DNA of 64,000 nt from Legionella sheltonii. GTDB lineage: Bacteria; Pseudomonadota; Gammaproteobacteria; Legionellales; Legionellaceae. How positions within the stretch are numbered: the first letter of the stretch is position 1; each line of letters starts with the position of its first letter. The DNA lies in the NCBI RefSeq assembly GCF_026191355.1, contig NZ_JAPHOQ010000002.1, forward strand, positions 62,001 to 126,000. Reading direction: 5' to 3'. The position numbers and the translations under genes are program-made. Positions 1 through 9,663 of the stretch are shown piece by piece. Below the pieces are notes generated by a model, which saw only the letters and a program-made list of their open reading frames with translations, was not told the origin of the DNA and searched no databases.

Positions 1-126
1 CATTGCCCAACATAAAAGAGGGTCTGTGTAAGCATTATATAGCTCTGGTTGTTTAAGTAAAGTGGTAAAAAGTGGCTTGTGTGATATGTAGTCTGCTGTA
101 ACATTAGGTATCTGAGATTTTGCCAT
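1..126 (-). CDS. Possible N-terminal fragment of a hypothetical protein, cut by the window edge
   Basis: On the minus strand an ATG at 126-124 opens a frame with no stop for 42 codons to base 1. It begins MAKSQIPNVTADYISHK. I do not recognise the product. The start codon lies in the edge of an intergenic palindromic repeat (about 124-195) and is preceded only by a weak GGGG, so the true start could differ or the frame could be chance. The sequence left of the window is needed to decide. Confidence 0.35.
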   Translation of the reverse strand, partial: MAKSQIPNVTADYISHKPLFTTLLKQPELYNAYTDPLLCWAM

Positions 127-195
127 CCCCGATTGCTACGCGGGATCTCCCATTGTAATAATGTAGTACAGCATGGAGATCACTCGTTGATGAAT
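124..195. repeat. Intergenic imperfect palindromic repeat, family A, copy 1
   Basis: The segment contains CATCCCCGATTGCTACGCGGG and GGAGATCACTCGTTGATGAA, which correspond to the two arms seen more perfectly at 16985-17060 and 25481-25566. The central part (GTAGTACAGCATGGAGATC) is also shared with other copies. It fills the gap between two divergent reading frames. Confidence 0.5.
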
Positions 196-249
196 GGTCT
201 GCTTTGCTTTACCCAGGCCAAATTATTTATTTAATTTAAGGATAAAATT

Positions 250-1218
250 TTGCGCTACGTACACATAGAAAACCCCGGTCCTCACAATCGATTGGTTATC
301 GAAAAAGGCCCAACCCCTGAATACAGCGACTCACAAATTTTAGTGCGTGTAAAAGCAACTGCTATAAATCGGGCAGACATCATGCAACGTTATGGTAAAT
401 ACCCCCCACCTGCCGGAGAGTCTGATATTCTGGGTTTGGAAGTTGCTGGAGAAGTAATTGAAGTGGGCGCAAAGGTTAACCAATTTAAGCCAGGTGATAA
501 AGTTTATGGATTGGTTGGAAGTGGCGCTTATGCAGAGTTATGCCCCGTCGAAGCCTCATTAGCTCAGCACATCCCGGAAACTTGGGATTATACACTTGCT
601 GCAGCACTTCCTGAGGCATTGATGACTGTGTATGCTACTTTATTTGATTTAGGGATGTTGGAATCAGGGCAAACGTTGCTGATTCATGGTGCAGGAAGTG
701 GTATCGCCTCGTTAGCAATTCAAATGGCAAAATTGATTGGTGCACACGTCATTACGACGGTAGGAACTGATAACAAATTGGATAAGGCAATTAAACTTGG
801 TGCCGATCAAGTCATAAATTATCAAAAACAGGATTTCGAGGATTTAATTGAAGATCACAGCGTTGATTTGATTGTTGATTTTATAGGCGGCGATTACTTT
901 AATAAACACTTACACTTGTTGAAGCCTAAAAGTAAACTTATCCAGATCGCTTGCCTTAAAGGAAGTAGCGTAGAATGCAACCTTGCATTGATTATGCGAA
1001 AAAGATTACAAATTTTTGGCTTTGTTCTCCGTTCTCAATCGATTGGGGAAAAAAGCAAATTATGGACTGAAGCTCATAAAGCTTGGGCAAATCATCTGAG
1101 ATCAAAAAAACTAACCCCTATCATTGATTCGGAATTTAAATTAGAACAAATTGAAGAGGCACATCAACACCTGCAATCTGGGGTGCATTTTGGGAAAATT
1201 GTTGTTCATGTAGATTGA
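250..1218 (+). CDS. NAD(P)H:quinone oxidoreductase, MDR superfamily (PIG3-like)
   Basis: This 322-residue protein is a zinc-independent medium-chain dehydrogenase/reductase of the quinone oxidoreductase type, expected to reduce quinones or reactive carbonyls with NAD(P)H in the cytosol. Visible signs are an N-terminal GroES-like half with the NRADIMQRYGKYPPP and GLEVAGEVIEVG motifs, the LPEALMTVYATLFDLG segment typical of the PIG3/TP53I3 group, and a Rossmann HGAGSGIASLAIQMAK nucleotide-binding motif near residues 147-163. The length is normal for the family. The start is TTG at 250, preceded by AAGGAT at 238-243. It is monocistronic. The physiological substrate cannot be told from sequence. 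Confidence 0.88.
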   Translation: MRYVHIENPGPHNRLVIEKGPTPEYSDSQILVRVKATAINRADIMQRYGKYPPPAGESDILGLEVAGEVIEVGAKVNQFKPGDKVYGLVGSGAYAELCPVEASLAQHIPETWDYTLAAALPEALMTVYATLFDLGMLESGQTLLIHGAGSGIASLAIQMAKLIGAHVITTVGTDNKLDKAIKLGADQVINYQKQDFEDLIEDHSVDLIVDFIGGDYFNKHLHLLKPKSKLIQIACLKGSSVECNLALIMRKRLQIFGFVLRSQSIGEKSKLWTEAHKAWANHLRSKKLTPIIDSEFKLEQIEEAHQHLQSGVHFGKIVVHVD

Positions 1219-1229
1219 TTTTTTAAGCC

Positions 1230-1310
1230 GGGTCATCCCGACTTTATCGAGGGATCTCCACGAGATAGTACCATGTTACAGTAGAAGATCTTTCACAATA
1301 TCGAGATAAC
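1230..1310. repeat. Intergenic palindromic repeat, family A, copy 2
   Basis: The sequence starts GTCATCCCGACTTTATCGAGGG and continues with ATCTCC and a GTTACAG centre, as in other copies. The right arm is degenerate. It lies just after the oxidoreductase stop codon. Confidence 0.5.
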
Positions 1311-1319
1311 GAGTTGCAC

Positions 1320-1349
1320 AAAAAAAGGAGGCTGGGCTGTTAAGCCCAG
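1320..1349 (-). terminator. Probable Rho-independent terminator of the trpE(G)-CLC transcript
   Basis: Read on the minus strand, a 7-bp perfect stem (CTGGGCT, loop TAAC, AGCCCAG; 1332-1349) is followed by CCTCC and a run of seven T (1326-1320). It lies about 100 bases after the stop of the CLC gene, the only leftward gene that could use it. Confidence 0.65.
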
Positions 1350-1452
1350 TGTTTCACAACATCCAGTATTCTTTGATAGTAAAAATTAATACAACACACT
1401 TTTTACTTGTGTCTTCAATGATTCTCAGTGAACACGATCACCTAAAGAAAAC

Positions 1453-2751
1453 CTACTTTGATGCCATCTTCTTTGCATCCAAACGAAGAGTACGATTTAA
1501 TAATTGCTCATAGATAGGTCCATTCGGAGTAAGTTGCAGCACAATCGTTGCGGTAATGCAGGCCATCATCACTGGGAAAATTAAATAATAATTATGAGTC
1601 ATTTCTACCACCAACACAGCTCCAGTTATTGGAGAACGCGTGGATGACGCAAAAAGAGCAGCCATTCCTGCAACAGCAAACATCCCGGGTTGGGTTAAAA
1701 AATCAATATGTAACCATTCTAAAATATGGAATATAGCTAAACCTAGAATCGTACCTAAAGAAAGGATAGGAGCAAAAATTCCTCCAGGAACAGATGTCCC
1801 ATAGCACACCATAGTTCCTATAAATCGTGCCACTAAAAGAAAACACAAAAAACCAAACCCAGGGGACATGGTTAATGCTTGGTGGATGATATTCATACCC
1901 CCACCAACTGACTCAGGATGATATACTGCTAAGAAGCCAATCAAAAATCCTACCGTCAGGACGTAATATGATTTTTGTCTTGAACTCAATTTATCCAAGA
2001 GTGTTAGAGTACCCATTAAAGAGAGATTAAATAAAAGTCCTACAAACCCTACCACAATACCAAACAAAGCAAATAACCATAATGAATCAAGATGAGGGAA
2101 CTCAAAGACATTCATTGGAATCGTTGGCTGGGGCCCTATTATCAAATCAAGAATGACCGTAGCTGTAATGCAACAAATCACTACCATACTGAAACTGGTA
2201 AAAGAATAGTTGAATTGGTTACGCATCTCTTCCATAACAAAAATAACACCCGCTAAAGGAGCATTAAAAGCAACAGCTAAGCCTGCAGCAGCGCCAGCAG
2301 CAATCAAACTATCCTTTCTTCGTCGAGACAGGTTAAACAAGCTGCCGAGCATTTCTCCTAAACTTCCACCGATATGAATCGTAGGTCCTTCCCGGCCCAA
2401 GATCATCTTTGCTGAAAGTACCAAAATTCCAAAAAAGAACTTTACAGGTAATAACCGCCGCCAAAGTATGGTTTTTAAATGAAGCAAGGTACCCTCAATC
2501 TCTGGAACACCACTTCCTGATGCTTGAGGAGCATACTGCTTTACAGCAAAATAAGCAGCATAAACCAGAACCATCGATACCAATCCAGAAATAAAACCTG
2601 CTGGCCATCCATGCACACTAAGAAAATGAAAAAATTTATCGAATAAATTACTTAGTACATCGATTGACAATCGAAATGTAGAACCTACAAGACCTACGAC
2701 AATACCTAGGACAAAAGATACCGTATAGAGTATCAATATCTTACTGCGCAT
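1453..2751 (-). CDS. CLC-family chloride channel / H+-Cl- antiporter
   Basis: This 432-residue polytopic inner-membrane protein has the three ion-pathway motifs of CLC proteins: GSGVPEIEG (about 79-87), GREGPTIHIGG (119-129, with the gating glutamate at 121) and GGIFAPILSLG in the C-terminal half. The size fits the short bacterial ClcA type without C-terminal CBS domains. The family exchanges chloride for protons and often supports acid resistance. The start codon is 4 bases after the stop of trpE(G), so the two genes are probably co-transcribed and perhaps translationally coupled. No functional link to tryptophan synthesis is obvious. Confidence 0.9.
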   Translation of the reverse strand: MRSKILILYTVSFVLGIVVGLVGSTFRLSIDVLSNLFDKFFHFLSVHGWPAGFISGLVSMVLVYAAYFAVKQYAPQASGSGVPEIEGTLLHLKTILWRRLLPVKFFFGILVLSAKMILGREGPTIHIGGSLGEMLGSLFNLSRRRKDSLIAAGAAAGLAVAFNAPLAGVIFVMEEMRNQFNYSFTSFSMVVICCITATVILDLIIGPQPTIPMNVFEFPHLDSLWLFALFGIVVGFVGLLFNLSLMGTLTLLDKLSSRQKSYYVLTVGFLIGFLAVYHPESVGGGMNIIHQALTMSPGFGFLCFLLVARFIGTMVCYGTSVPGGIFAPILSLGTILGLAIFHILEWLHIDFLTQPGMFAVAGMAALFASSTRSPITGAVLVVEMTHNYYLIFPVMMACITATIVLQLTPNGPIYEQLLNRTLRLDAKKMASK

Positions 2752-2755
2752 GGTC

Positions 2756-4891
2756 TTAAACCATCCCCATCAAATTAGTAATAATTTTTAATCCAGCCTG
2801 ATTAACTAAAGACAATATGGTTTCAGGATGAAATTGAACAGCATGAATGGGTAATTGTTGATGTGAAATAGCCATCACCACGCCGTCATCGCTCATCGCT
2901 GTAATCTTCAATTCTTTTGGTACTGCATTCAAACGCGCATACAGTGAATGATACCTTCCTGCTCTGAAACTATCTCCTAAGCTCGAAAACAACTCCGGTT
3001 CGCCAACTACATTTATGATTGATGGCTTACCGTGCATAGGATATTCTAAAACATCCAAAACACCACCAAAGTACTCAACAATTCCTTGTAAACCCAAGCA
3101 TACTCCGAATAATGGAATCCCCTTAGAAATAGCCATAGCAATTGTTTGAGATAGATTAAAATCACTTGGTTTACCTGGCCCTGGAGATAAAACCACAAGA
3201 TCATATTTTTGATTTTGCAAATAATGCAACGCTTTATCAAAACGAATTGTACTGACTTCCGCTCCAGTTTGACGGAGATAATTTGCCAAAGTATGTACAA
3301 ACGAATCCTGATGATCAATAAGTAAAACGTGTTTTCCTTTTCCAGTTAAAGGCAAATGCGTTATCTTGCGATCAATATCGGATTCACGTTTTTGTAACAT
3401 ATCTAAAAAAGCAGATGCTTTTAAGCGCGTCTCCTGCTCTTCTGATTCGGGTACTGAATCATAAAGCAAAGTAGCACCTACACGAATTTCGGCAACTCCG
3501 TTTTCAATACGCACGGTTCTCAAAACCAAACCCGTATTTAAATTTCCATTAAAGCCAAACCAGCCTACAGCTCCGGCATACCACTTGCGGGGGGATTTTT
3601 CATGCTCTTCAATAAAATTAAGAGCCCAAATTTTAGGAGCACCAGTTACAGTAACAACCCACATATGGGTTAAAAAAGCGTCTACGGCATCAAAGTCTTC
3701 TCTTAGAATACCTTCAACATGATCTACGGTATGAATCACTCGCGAATACATTTCAATTTGTCTGCGACCGATCACCTTCACTGAACCTGCTTCACAAATA
3801 CGTGATTTATCGTTTCTATCTACATCGGTACACATAGTTAATTCAGATTCTTCTTTTTTTGATTCAAGTAACGTCTGAATGTTTTCTGCATCCTCTATAG
3901 CATCGGCACCCCGTTTAATGGTTCCAGAAATTGGACACGTCTCTACCCTTTTTCCTTGAACTCTTACATACATCTCTGGAGATGCGCCAACCAGATATTC
4001 GTCATCACCCAAATTAATAAAAAAACCATATGGTGAAGGATTCAAACGACGCATTTGTTTGAATAGAAGAGAAGGTTGATCCTGATAATGGGTATAAAAT
4101 GTTTGACTTGGTACTACTTCAAACAAATCACCACAAGCAAAACGCTCCTTGGCTTTAGCTACAACCTGTGCATATTCTCCTGGCATATGATCACACGCCT
4201 TTTCAGGTTTATTCGGTGATTGGTAGGTTACCGAAACCCCTTCCCTCGCCAAGGACTTTGTAGATTGGCCTTGATATTGAAAATCATAACGTCGAATAAA
4301 GGCTTCTTCTTTACGATGGTTCACTACATAAATTTCATCGGGCAAATAAAGCACCATATCTCTTTGCGAAAGCTCTCTTTTTTTATGTTTCTGTAACTCT
4401 TCAAATTGAAAAATCAAATCGAAACCAAAAGCACCATATAATCCCAAATAAGGTTCATCTTCGACTTTAAAAAAAGCCAGAATGAGCCGAATCACAGTAA
4501 ATGCCGAAGGTTGCTGACTTCGCTCCTCCTCACTGAATACTTCTTCGGAATTTTTAATTTTAATTTGCAGCAAAGTATGACTTTGTGCCAGAATTTCTAA
4601 ACTTTTTTCATGTGCTAATAATGGCATAATGAAGGTTAATAGCGTCTTACCGCGTTGGTTTAGTGCATCAATTTGAATTAAATTCTGCCTGCAAATAAAA
4701 GCCAACGGTGGATTATAAAAACCTATATCCCAACAGGTGTAACGCCCGGGGTATTCAAAACTTGACGCAAATAAAGCGCCTCTTTGTGAATCCAAATGTT
4801 CAAGAAGATTTTCTATACCTTGCTGATAATCCAGTGGCGTCTGAAAACACTCTAACTCCACACCCCCTTGGGTTTTATAATGTTGCAACAT
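2756..4891 (-). CDS. trpE: Anthranilate synthase, fused TrpE-TrpG
   Basis: This 711-residue fusion joins an anthranilate synthase component I (about residues 1-500, including EVVPSQTFY, NPSPYGFFI, CPISGTIKRG and GAPKIWALNFIEEHE) to a glutamine amidotransferase component II (about 518-711, with the oxyanion segment LSPGPGKPSDF, nucleophile in FGVCLGLQGI and catalytic His-Glu in AVQFHPE). It would turn chorismate plus glutamine into anthranilate, the first step of tryptophan synthesis. The N-terminus (KTQGGVELEC, SSFEYPGRYTCWD) matches the TrpE(G) class known from rhizobia, not PhzE or PabAB. No other trp gene is adjacent, and I saw no leader peptide rich in Trp codons upstream. Confidence 0.92.
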   Translation of the reverse strand: MLQHYKTQGGVELECFQTPLDYQQGIENLLEHLDSQRGALFASSFEYPGRYTCWDIGFYNPPLAFICRQNLIQIDALNQRGKTLLTFIMPLLAHEKSLEILAQSHTLLQIKIKNSEEVFSEEERSQQPSAFTVIRLILAFFKVEDEPYLGLYGAFGFDLIFQFEELQKHKKRELSQRDMVLYLPDEIYVVNHRKEEAFIRRYDFQYQGQSTKSLAREGVSVTYQSPNKPEKACDHMPGEYAQVVAKAKERFACGDLFEVVPSQTFYTHYQDQPSLLFKQMRRLNPSPYGFFINLGDDEYLVGASPEMYVRVQGKRVETCPISGTIKRGADAIEDAENIQTLLESKKEESELTMCTDVDRNDKSRICEAGSVKVIGRRQIEMYSRVIHTVDHVEGILREDFDAVDAFLTHMWVVTVTGAPKIWALNFIEEHEKSPRKWYAGAVGWFGFNGNLNTGLVLRTVRIENGVAEIRVGATLLYDSVPESEEQETRLKASAFLDMLQKRESDIDRKITHLPLTGKGKHVLLIDHQDSFVHTLANYLRQTGAEVSTIRFDKALHYLQNQKYDLVVLSPGPGKPSDFNLSQTIAMAISKGIPLFGVCLGLQGIVEYFGGVLDVLEYPMHGKPSIINVVGEPELFSSLGDSFRAGRYHSLYARLNAVPKELKITAMSDDGVVMAISHQQLPIHAVQFHPETILSLVNQAGLKIITNLMGMV

Positions 4892-4989
4892 GAATGACTA
4901 ACTCAATAGAAAAATTATGGTGTGCCCCTCATTCTACTTTAAAAATAAGCTTCTGCAAGAAGCTCGTGGCCTGGATGATATGTAGCCAT

Positions 4990-5090
4990 TATCCTTCCCT
5001 TCTCCTCTAGGGGAGAAGGTGCCCGTTACGGCGGATGAGGGTACCCTCACCCCTGCCCCTCTCCCTCAAGTGGCAGAGGGGGATAATTTC
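4990..5090. repeat. Intergenic repeat rich in CCTCTCC/GGGGAGA palindromes
   Basis: The stretch holds a perfect 8-bp inverted repeat (CCTTCTCC at 4998-5005, GGAGAAGG at 5012-5019) and a second CCCTCTCCC...GGCAGAGGG dyad near 5055-5085. A related but shorter piece lies after suhB near 29210-29240. It sits between the 5' ends of trpE(G) and the 3' end of argH, so it may also act as a transcription barrier. The open frame across it looks like a chance frame. Confidence 0.5.
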
Positions 5091-5120
5091 ATAATCACCA
5101 TCCTGCACCCAGGCCGCAAA

Positions 5121-6359
5121 TTAAGATTCACTTTTCATAATCTCTTCAAGCAAACAATTCTTATCAATGGCCGCCTGAACCCACAAACCCACCTGATGAT
5201 GAGCATCCCTAAAAGGGATTCCTTTCAATACTAAAGATTCTAATATTGCTGTCGCATTGAGATAACCACTATTGGCTTTTTGTGCCATTAATTTTGTATT
5301 GAATTGAACGCTATGCAGGAAAGGTGTGATGATTTCCAAACAAGCCCCCAATGTATTGACTGTATCAAACAAGCACTCTTTATCTTCTTGCATGTCCTTG
5401 TTATAAGCCAGCGGCAACCCCTTCATTACAGTTAGAATTCCCATTAAATGTCCAAACACTCGTCCACTTTTACCTCTAATTAACTCCAAAACATCTGGAT
5501 TTTTCTTATTAGGCATTAAAGAGGAACCCGTAGCAAAAGCATCATCCAGGGTTATAAAACCAAATTCTTGAGTCGCCCAAAGAATTAAATCTTCTGCAAG
5601 ACGTGATAAATGCATCATCATAATTGAGGCAACAGAACAAAATTCAATGATAAAATCTCGATCGCTCACGGCATCCAGTGTATTCTCAATTACCCCGCTA
5701 AAACCCAAAGTTTGTGCCACCCAAATCCGGTCCAATGGCAAAGTACTTCCTGCTAAAGCACCGGCTCCTAAAGGAGAACAATTCATTCGTGTATGCCAAT
5801 CACGCAAGCGCTCTAAGTCTCGTTGAAACATTGCCCGGTAGGCAGCAAAAAACTGTCCTAAATAAATGGGTTGAGCTTGTTGTAAATGGGTATAACCTGG
5901 AATTTTATCATTGGCATGGGTAGTCGCCAATTCATCCAAAGCCTGATTTAAATGTTGCAAAAGTGTATTAATGTGCAACCCGGCATCACGAGAATACAGC
6001 CTTAAATCCAGAGCAACCTGATCATTACGACTGCGACCTGTGTGAAGTTTTTTACCTACGTCACCAATTTTGGCGATGAGTAATTGTTCCACAAACATAT
6101 GAATGTCTTCACAAGACTCATCAAATTGATGAATCCCTTGCTTTATTTCATGACTTATTTCATCAAGTCCACTGCAGATCAAATCTGCCTCATTGTCTGA
6201 AATAAGTCCTTGACGTGCTAACATTTTTGCATGTGCTTGACTGCCCACAATATCGTGGAGATAAAGCACCTTATCAAAAGCCAAAGAAGCATTAAAATGC
6301 ATGACTTTAGGATCGAGCTCCTTCTTGAATCGCCCTCCCCAAGTTTTATGGGCCATCAT
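5121..6359 (-). CDS. argH: Argininosuccinate lyase, short C-terminus
   Basis: ArgH splits argininosuccinate into arginine and fumarate, the last step of arginine synthesis. The 412-residue protein has the N-terminal [20 protein letters not shown] segment, [27 protein letters not shown], and the fumarase/lyase signature [12 protein letters not shown] with the catalytic serine. It stops soon after [13 protein letters not shown], where the E. coli enzyme (457 residues) has about 40 more residues, so the C-terminal domain is shortened. The core and active site appear complete. It overlaps argG by 4 bases (ATGA) and is the last gene of the five-gene art-argG-argH operon. Confidence 0.93.
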   Translation of the reverse strand: MMAHKTWGGRFKKELDPKVMHFNASLAFDKVLYLHDIVGSQAHAKMLARQGLISDNEADLICSGLDEISHEIKQGIHQFDESCEDIHMFVEQLLIAKIGDVGKKLHTGRSRNDQVALDLRLYSRDAGLHINTLLQHLNQALDELATTHANDKIPGYTHLQQAQPIYLGQFFAAYRAMFQRDLERLRDWHTRMNCSPLGAGALAGSTLPLDRIWVAQTLGFSGVIENTLDAVSDRDFIIEFCSVASIMMMHLSRLAEDLILWATQEFGFITLDDAFATGSSLMPNKKNPDVLELIRGKSGRVFGHLMGILTVMKGLPLAYNKDMQEDKECLFDTVNTLGACLEIITPFLHSVQFNTKLMAQKANSGYLNATAILESLVLKGIPFRDAHHQVGLWVQAAIDKNCLLEEIMKSES

Positions 6360-7567
6360 TGACCTCCTTTATGTACCTTGCCATACACTTGTGCCGACAA
6401 AGAAAATAAATTAATAAATCCTTCAGCATCCTGTTGATTATAAACACCATCTTCTTCGAATGTCGCTAAGGCAGGATCATGTAAACTAAATGGAGAATAC
6501 ATTCCATAAGGAATTATATTCCCTTTAAATAACTGCACACTTACAGTTCCAGTCATATGTTGTTGCGTCACATCAATCAATGCATCCAACGCATGCTTGG
6601 CTTGAGAAAACCATCGTCCTTCATAAACAAGATTGGCATAAGTTTGTTGTAAAGACTGTTTTAAATGCAAAGTGGATCGATCAAGACATAAACTTTCAAG
6701 CATTTGATGCGCCTTGTATAAAACTGCGGCTGCAGGTGCTTCATATATTCCTCTGATTTTCATGCCTACTAATCGATTTTCAACAAGATCAGCCACTCCA
6801 ATTCCATGAGAACCAGCAATTTGATTTAATTGTCTGAGCAATTCGACCGAAGACATTTTTGTAGCATTCAATGCAATAGGCACCCCTTTTTCAAACTCAA
6901 TACTCACTAACTCTGGATTATCAGGTGTTTGTTCCAAAGAAGCTGTCATTAATAATAAATCATCGGGTCTAGGTTGTCCTGGATCTTCCAACACACCGCC
7001 CTCATGGGAAATATACCAAAGGTTATGATCGCGTGAATAAGGTGATTTTGGGGTAACGGGTACTTCTATCCCATGTAATTTGGCATACTCAATTGCCTGT
7101 TGTCTTGACTTAATCTTCCATGTTCTCCATGGAGCAATAATTTTAAGTTCTGGAGCCAAGGCTTTTACCGTATATTCAAAACGCACCTGATCATTACCTT
7201 TTCCAGTTGCTCCATGAGCAACAGCTTCTGCATTTTCCTCCAATGCAATTTCAACCATTTTTTTTGCAATCAATGGCCGTGAAATGGTCCCTAAAATATA
7301 TTGATTTTCATAAAGCGCTCCCGCTTTAACTAATCGCCACAGATAGTCGCTAACAAATTCATCTTGAACATTCATTACATAGACTTTTGAGGCTCCGCTT
7401 TTTTTTGCTTTTTCCTTAATCGCTGTCAAGTCTTCATTTTGTCCTAAATCACACACCATAGCGATGATTTCAGCCTGTTGGTAATGCTCTTTAAGCCATG
7501 GAATCATTACGGAAGTATCCAATCCCCCTGAATAAGCAAGGACAATTTTTTTAATCGATTCATTCAT
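6356..7567 (-). CDS. argG: Argininosuccinate synthase
   Basis: This 403-residue ATP-dependent ligase joins citrulline and aspartate to make argininosuccinate. The N-terminal pyrophosphatase-type ATP loop [10 protein letters not shown] (residues 11-20), the [13 protein letters not shown] segment and the [10 protein letters not shown] motif identify it clearly, and the length is typical of type I enzymes. It starts 3 bases after the ABC ATPase gene and overlaps argH, so import of an amino acid and the last two steps of arginine synthesis share a transcript. The operon begins at the ArgR-box promoter region near 9635-9706. Confidence 0.95.
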   Translation of the reverse strand: MNESIKKIVLAYSGGLDTSVMIPWLKEHYQQAEIIAMVCDLGQNEDLTAIKEKAKKSGASKVYVMNVQDEFVSDYLWRLVKAGALYENQYILGTISRPLIAKKMVEIALEENAEAVAHGATGKGNDQVRFEYTVKALAPELKIIAPWRTWKIKSRQQAIEYAKLHGIEVPVTPKSPYSRDHNLWYISHEGGVLEDPGQPRPDDLLLMTASLEQTPDNPELVSIEFEKGVPIALNATKMSSVELLRQLNQIAGSHGIGVADLVENRLVGMKIRGIYEAPAAAVLYKAHQMLESLCLDRSTLHLKQSLQQTYANLVYEGRWFSQAKHALDALIDVTQQHMTGTVSVQLFKGNIIPYGMYSPFSLHDPALATFEEDGVYNQQDAEGFINLFSLSAQVYGKVHKGGQ

Positions 7568-7570
7568 GGG

Positions 7571-8230
7571 TTACTCCTGGTAGTATTGTTTTAAATGCAA
7601 AATAGGTTCAGCCAATTCTTTAGGGACCACATCCGCAACTATTTGGCCGCCTTTCAGAACTATCAATTGATCCGACATTTTGCTGAGAAAATCGAGATCG
7701 TGAGAAGCAATGACCATCGTAACGCCTAAAGACTTGACTGAATTTAATAAGTTAATGACATCATCAATTGTCGCCAGATCAAGACCCGAAGTCGGTTCGT
7801 CACAAAGCAGTAAACTGGGGTTCATCATTAGGCTTCGAGCTAAAGCAACGCGTTGCTTTTGTCCTCCAGACAACTGATGTGGATAAGAAGATGCTTTATC
7901 ACTAATCCCCAAACTCTGCAGCAAAGAATGGGCTTGCTCTTCATGATTTAATGTTTTGTTTTGTAAGCGAGGAGCATAAACTAAGTTCTGCATCACGTTC
8001 ATATGAGGAAAAAGCTGAAAATCCTGAAACATAAAACCGCTTTGTCCCTTTACTGTTATCGTACCGGAGTCCAGAGTTTCTAATTGTTGTATGCAACGTA
8101 GCAATGTGGATTTACCGCTCCCTGATGGTCCTGCCAAACCGAGCACCGTATGAGCCTGTAATTCTAAATTAATGTTATTCAATACGGGTAGACAACCAAA
8201 ATATTTAGATGCTTGGTTAATGACTAACAT
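7571..8230 (-). CDS. Polar amino-acid ABC transporter, ATP-binding protein
   Basis: This is the ATPase of a three-component amino-acid importer. Walker A GPSGSGKST, the LSGGQKQR signature, Walker B LLLCDEPTSGLD and the switch histidine in ASHDLDFL are all present. The chosen start (ATG at 8230, MLVINQASKYFG) has AAGGGGG just upstream and gives a 219-residue protein; a longer frame to 8269 lies wholly inside the permease gene. With this start the gene overlaps the permease by 14 bases. It resembles GlnQ/ArtP/HisP. An arginine-related substrate is inferred only from the operon with argG and argH. Confidence 0.88.
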   Translation of the reverse strand: MLVINQASKYFGCLPVLNNINLELQAHTVLGLAGPSGSGKSTLLRCIQQLETLDSGTITVKGQSGFMFQDFQLFPHMNVMQNLVYAPRLQNKTLNHEEQAHSLLQSLGISDKASSYPHQLSGGQKQRVALARSLMMNPSLLLCDEPTSGLDLATIDDVINLLNSVKSLGVTMVIASHDLDFLSKMSDQLIVLKGGQIVADVVPKELAEPILHLKQYYQE

Positions 8231-8861
8231 AAAGCCCCCTTTCTTCAATTTTTTTACCCATGCATTCAATTAAGAGAACCATACCGTAGTAAATGCAACC
8301 CGCAATACATAAAGGAACAAAGTAGGTAAATTGTTCGGCAGCAACTGATTGAGCCCTACGCATCAAGTCCATTCCTCCTATAGTCGCAATTAATGCGGTT
8401 TCTTTCAGTAGCGCAATCATTTCATTGATGAATGCAGGAAATATATTTTTCACGACCTGGGGTAGAACAATATCTTTCCATAAATAAAAATTAGGTATTT
8501 GTAACGTTTTTGCTGCTTCAAACTGACCTTTGGGCAAATGTTCTATTCCTGAACGGAGAATTTCGGCAATGTATGCTGAACTGTTCAGACCAAATGTTAA
8601 AAGCCCGGCCGTCAGAATATTCGCTTTAATACCGATTAATGCGGGTACAGCAAAATAAACAAAACTAAGCTGTAAAATAACTGGGGTCCCTCTCATCACC
8701 GAAATAAATCCATTGATTAGTGGTTTCATAATTCCTTGGTATCGCAATAAAGCAAATACGGTTCCTAATAGAGTTCCTATGAGCAAACCACCCATTAACA
8801 AGATTAAAGTAACTAGAGTTCCCTCACCAATATAGAGGATGTTTTGTGTTAACTCTTCCAT
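8217..8861 (-). CDS. Polar amino-acid ABC transporter, permease
   Basis: The product is a His/Glu/Gln/Arg-type permease (214 residues) with about five membrane helices and the EAA loop seen as GQFEAAKTLQIPNFYLWKDIVLPQ, which contacts the ATPase. The start at 8861 (MEELTQNIL) is chosen because GGAG lies at suitable spacing before it; an upstream ATG at 8879 is possible. It overlaps the binding-protein gene by 13 bases and the ATPase gene by 14. Only one permease gene is present, so it presumably works as a homodimer. Confidence 0.87.
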   Translation of the reverse strand: MEELTQNILYIGEGTLVTLILLMGGLLIGTLLGTVFALLRYQGIMKPLINGFISVMRGTPVILQLSFVYFAVPALIGIKANILTAGLLTFGLNSSAYIAEILRSGIEHLPKGQFEAAKTLQIPNFYLWKDIVLPQVVKNIFPAFINEMIALLKETALIATIGGMDLMRRAQSVAAEQFTYFVPLCIAGCIYYGMVLLIECMGKKIEERGLYVSH

Positions 8862-9601
8862 TGTGTATTCTCCAGCCATTTTTTCTTGAGTGCACTCAGC
8901 TCACCCGTTTGTTCGATTTCATGTAAAACCTGATTTATTTTTTGCGTCAACTCAGAATTCTTTTTTAAAGCCAAGCCGTAGCCATCATCTGATTGAGCAA
9001 TCACAGCAAAAGACAGTCCAGGATTTTTCTTACTAAATACGGCACCTTGTACGCCATCCAATAGAACTAAATCAGCATGGCCGGCTTTTAAAGCTGCAAT
9101 GGTTTGATTGTTATTATCCATCACTAAAAGATTGGCATTCGGAACGTTCTGCTTCAACCAAATTTCCATGGTACTACCTAATTGAACTGCTATTTTTTTG
9201 TCAGCTAATTGTTGTACGTTTTTAATCGGCTTGTTTTCAGGAAAAACAGCCGCCATACTCTCGAAATAATAAGGCTCACTAAAATCAAAATTCTTTTTTC
9301 GCTGATCTGTAATCGTAATTGTAGAAATCGCGGCATCAACCTGACCAGAGCTTAGGGCTGGCAAGATGCTGCTGAATTGCATGCTATCAAAAAATGCTTC
9401 CTTACCTAATTTTTTTGCAATCAAACGAGCAAGATCAATATCAAAACCTTTGATTTTCCCATGATCATTGTATTCGAATGGTGGATATTCCGCAGCCACG
9501 GCAAAATGAATATATTGAATGCTCTCCTTAGGTATTATCCCGTAACAAAAGGAAACAAGCAAAGCAAAGCCTATTAAAATGACAAAAAATAATTGTTTCA
9601 T
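8849..9601 (-). CDS. Polar amino-acid ABC transporter, periplasmic binding protein
   Basis: This 250-residue solute-binding protein of family 3 has an N-terminal signal peptide (MKQLFFVILIGFALLVSFCYG). Mature-domain motifs include AVAAEYPPFEYNDHGKIKGF, DIDLARLIAKKLG, SSGQVDAAISTITIT and FSEPYYF. It would capture an amino acid in the periplasm for the adjacent permease and ATPase. It is the first gene of the operon that ends with argH, facing argR, so a substrate in the arginine, ornithine or citrulline group is the best inference. The binding-pocket residues were not analysed. Confidence 0.88.
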   Translation of the reverse strand: MKQLFFVILIGFALLVSFCYGIIPKESIQYIHFAVAAEYPPFEYNDHGKIKGFDIDLARLIAKKLGKEAFFDSMQFSSILPALSSGQVDAAISTITITDQRKKNFDFSEPYYFESMAAVFPENKPIKNVQQLADKKIAVQLGSTMEIWLKQNVPNANLLVMDNNNQTIAALKAGHADLVLLDGVQGAVFSKKNPGLSFAVIAQSDDGYGLALKKNSELTQKINQVLHEIEQTGELSALKKKWLENTQWKS

Positions 9602-9634
9602 TTGAATATAAATCCAGTTTTTATGCGTTTTTCA

Positions 9635-9663
9635 AATGTAGCAATCTTGACTTGCCCTGTCAA
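9635..9663 (-). promoter_or_regulatory. Sigma70-type promoter of the art-argGH operon
   Basis: On the minus strand a perfect -35 TTGACA (9663-9658) is separated by 17 bases from a -10 TACATT (9640-9635). The start codon of the binding-protein gene is about 30 bases downstream. The two ARG boxes begin 5 bases upstream of the -35. Confidence 0.7.

Noticed and set aside
5019-5234. Plus-strand frame at 5019-5234
   Set aside because: It runs across a repeat and into the 3' end of argH; no ribosome-binding site or recognisable product.
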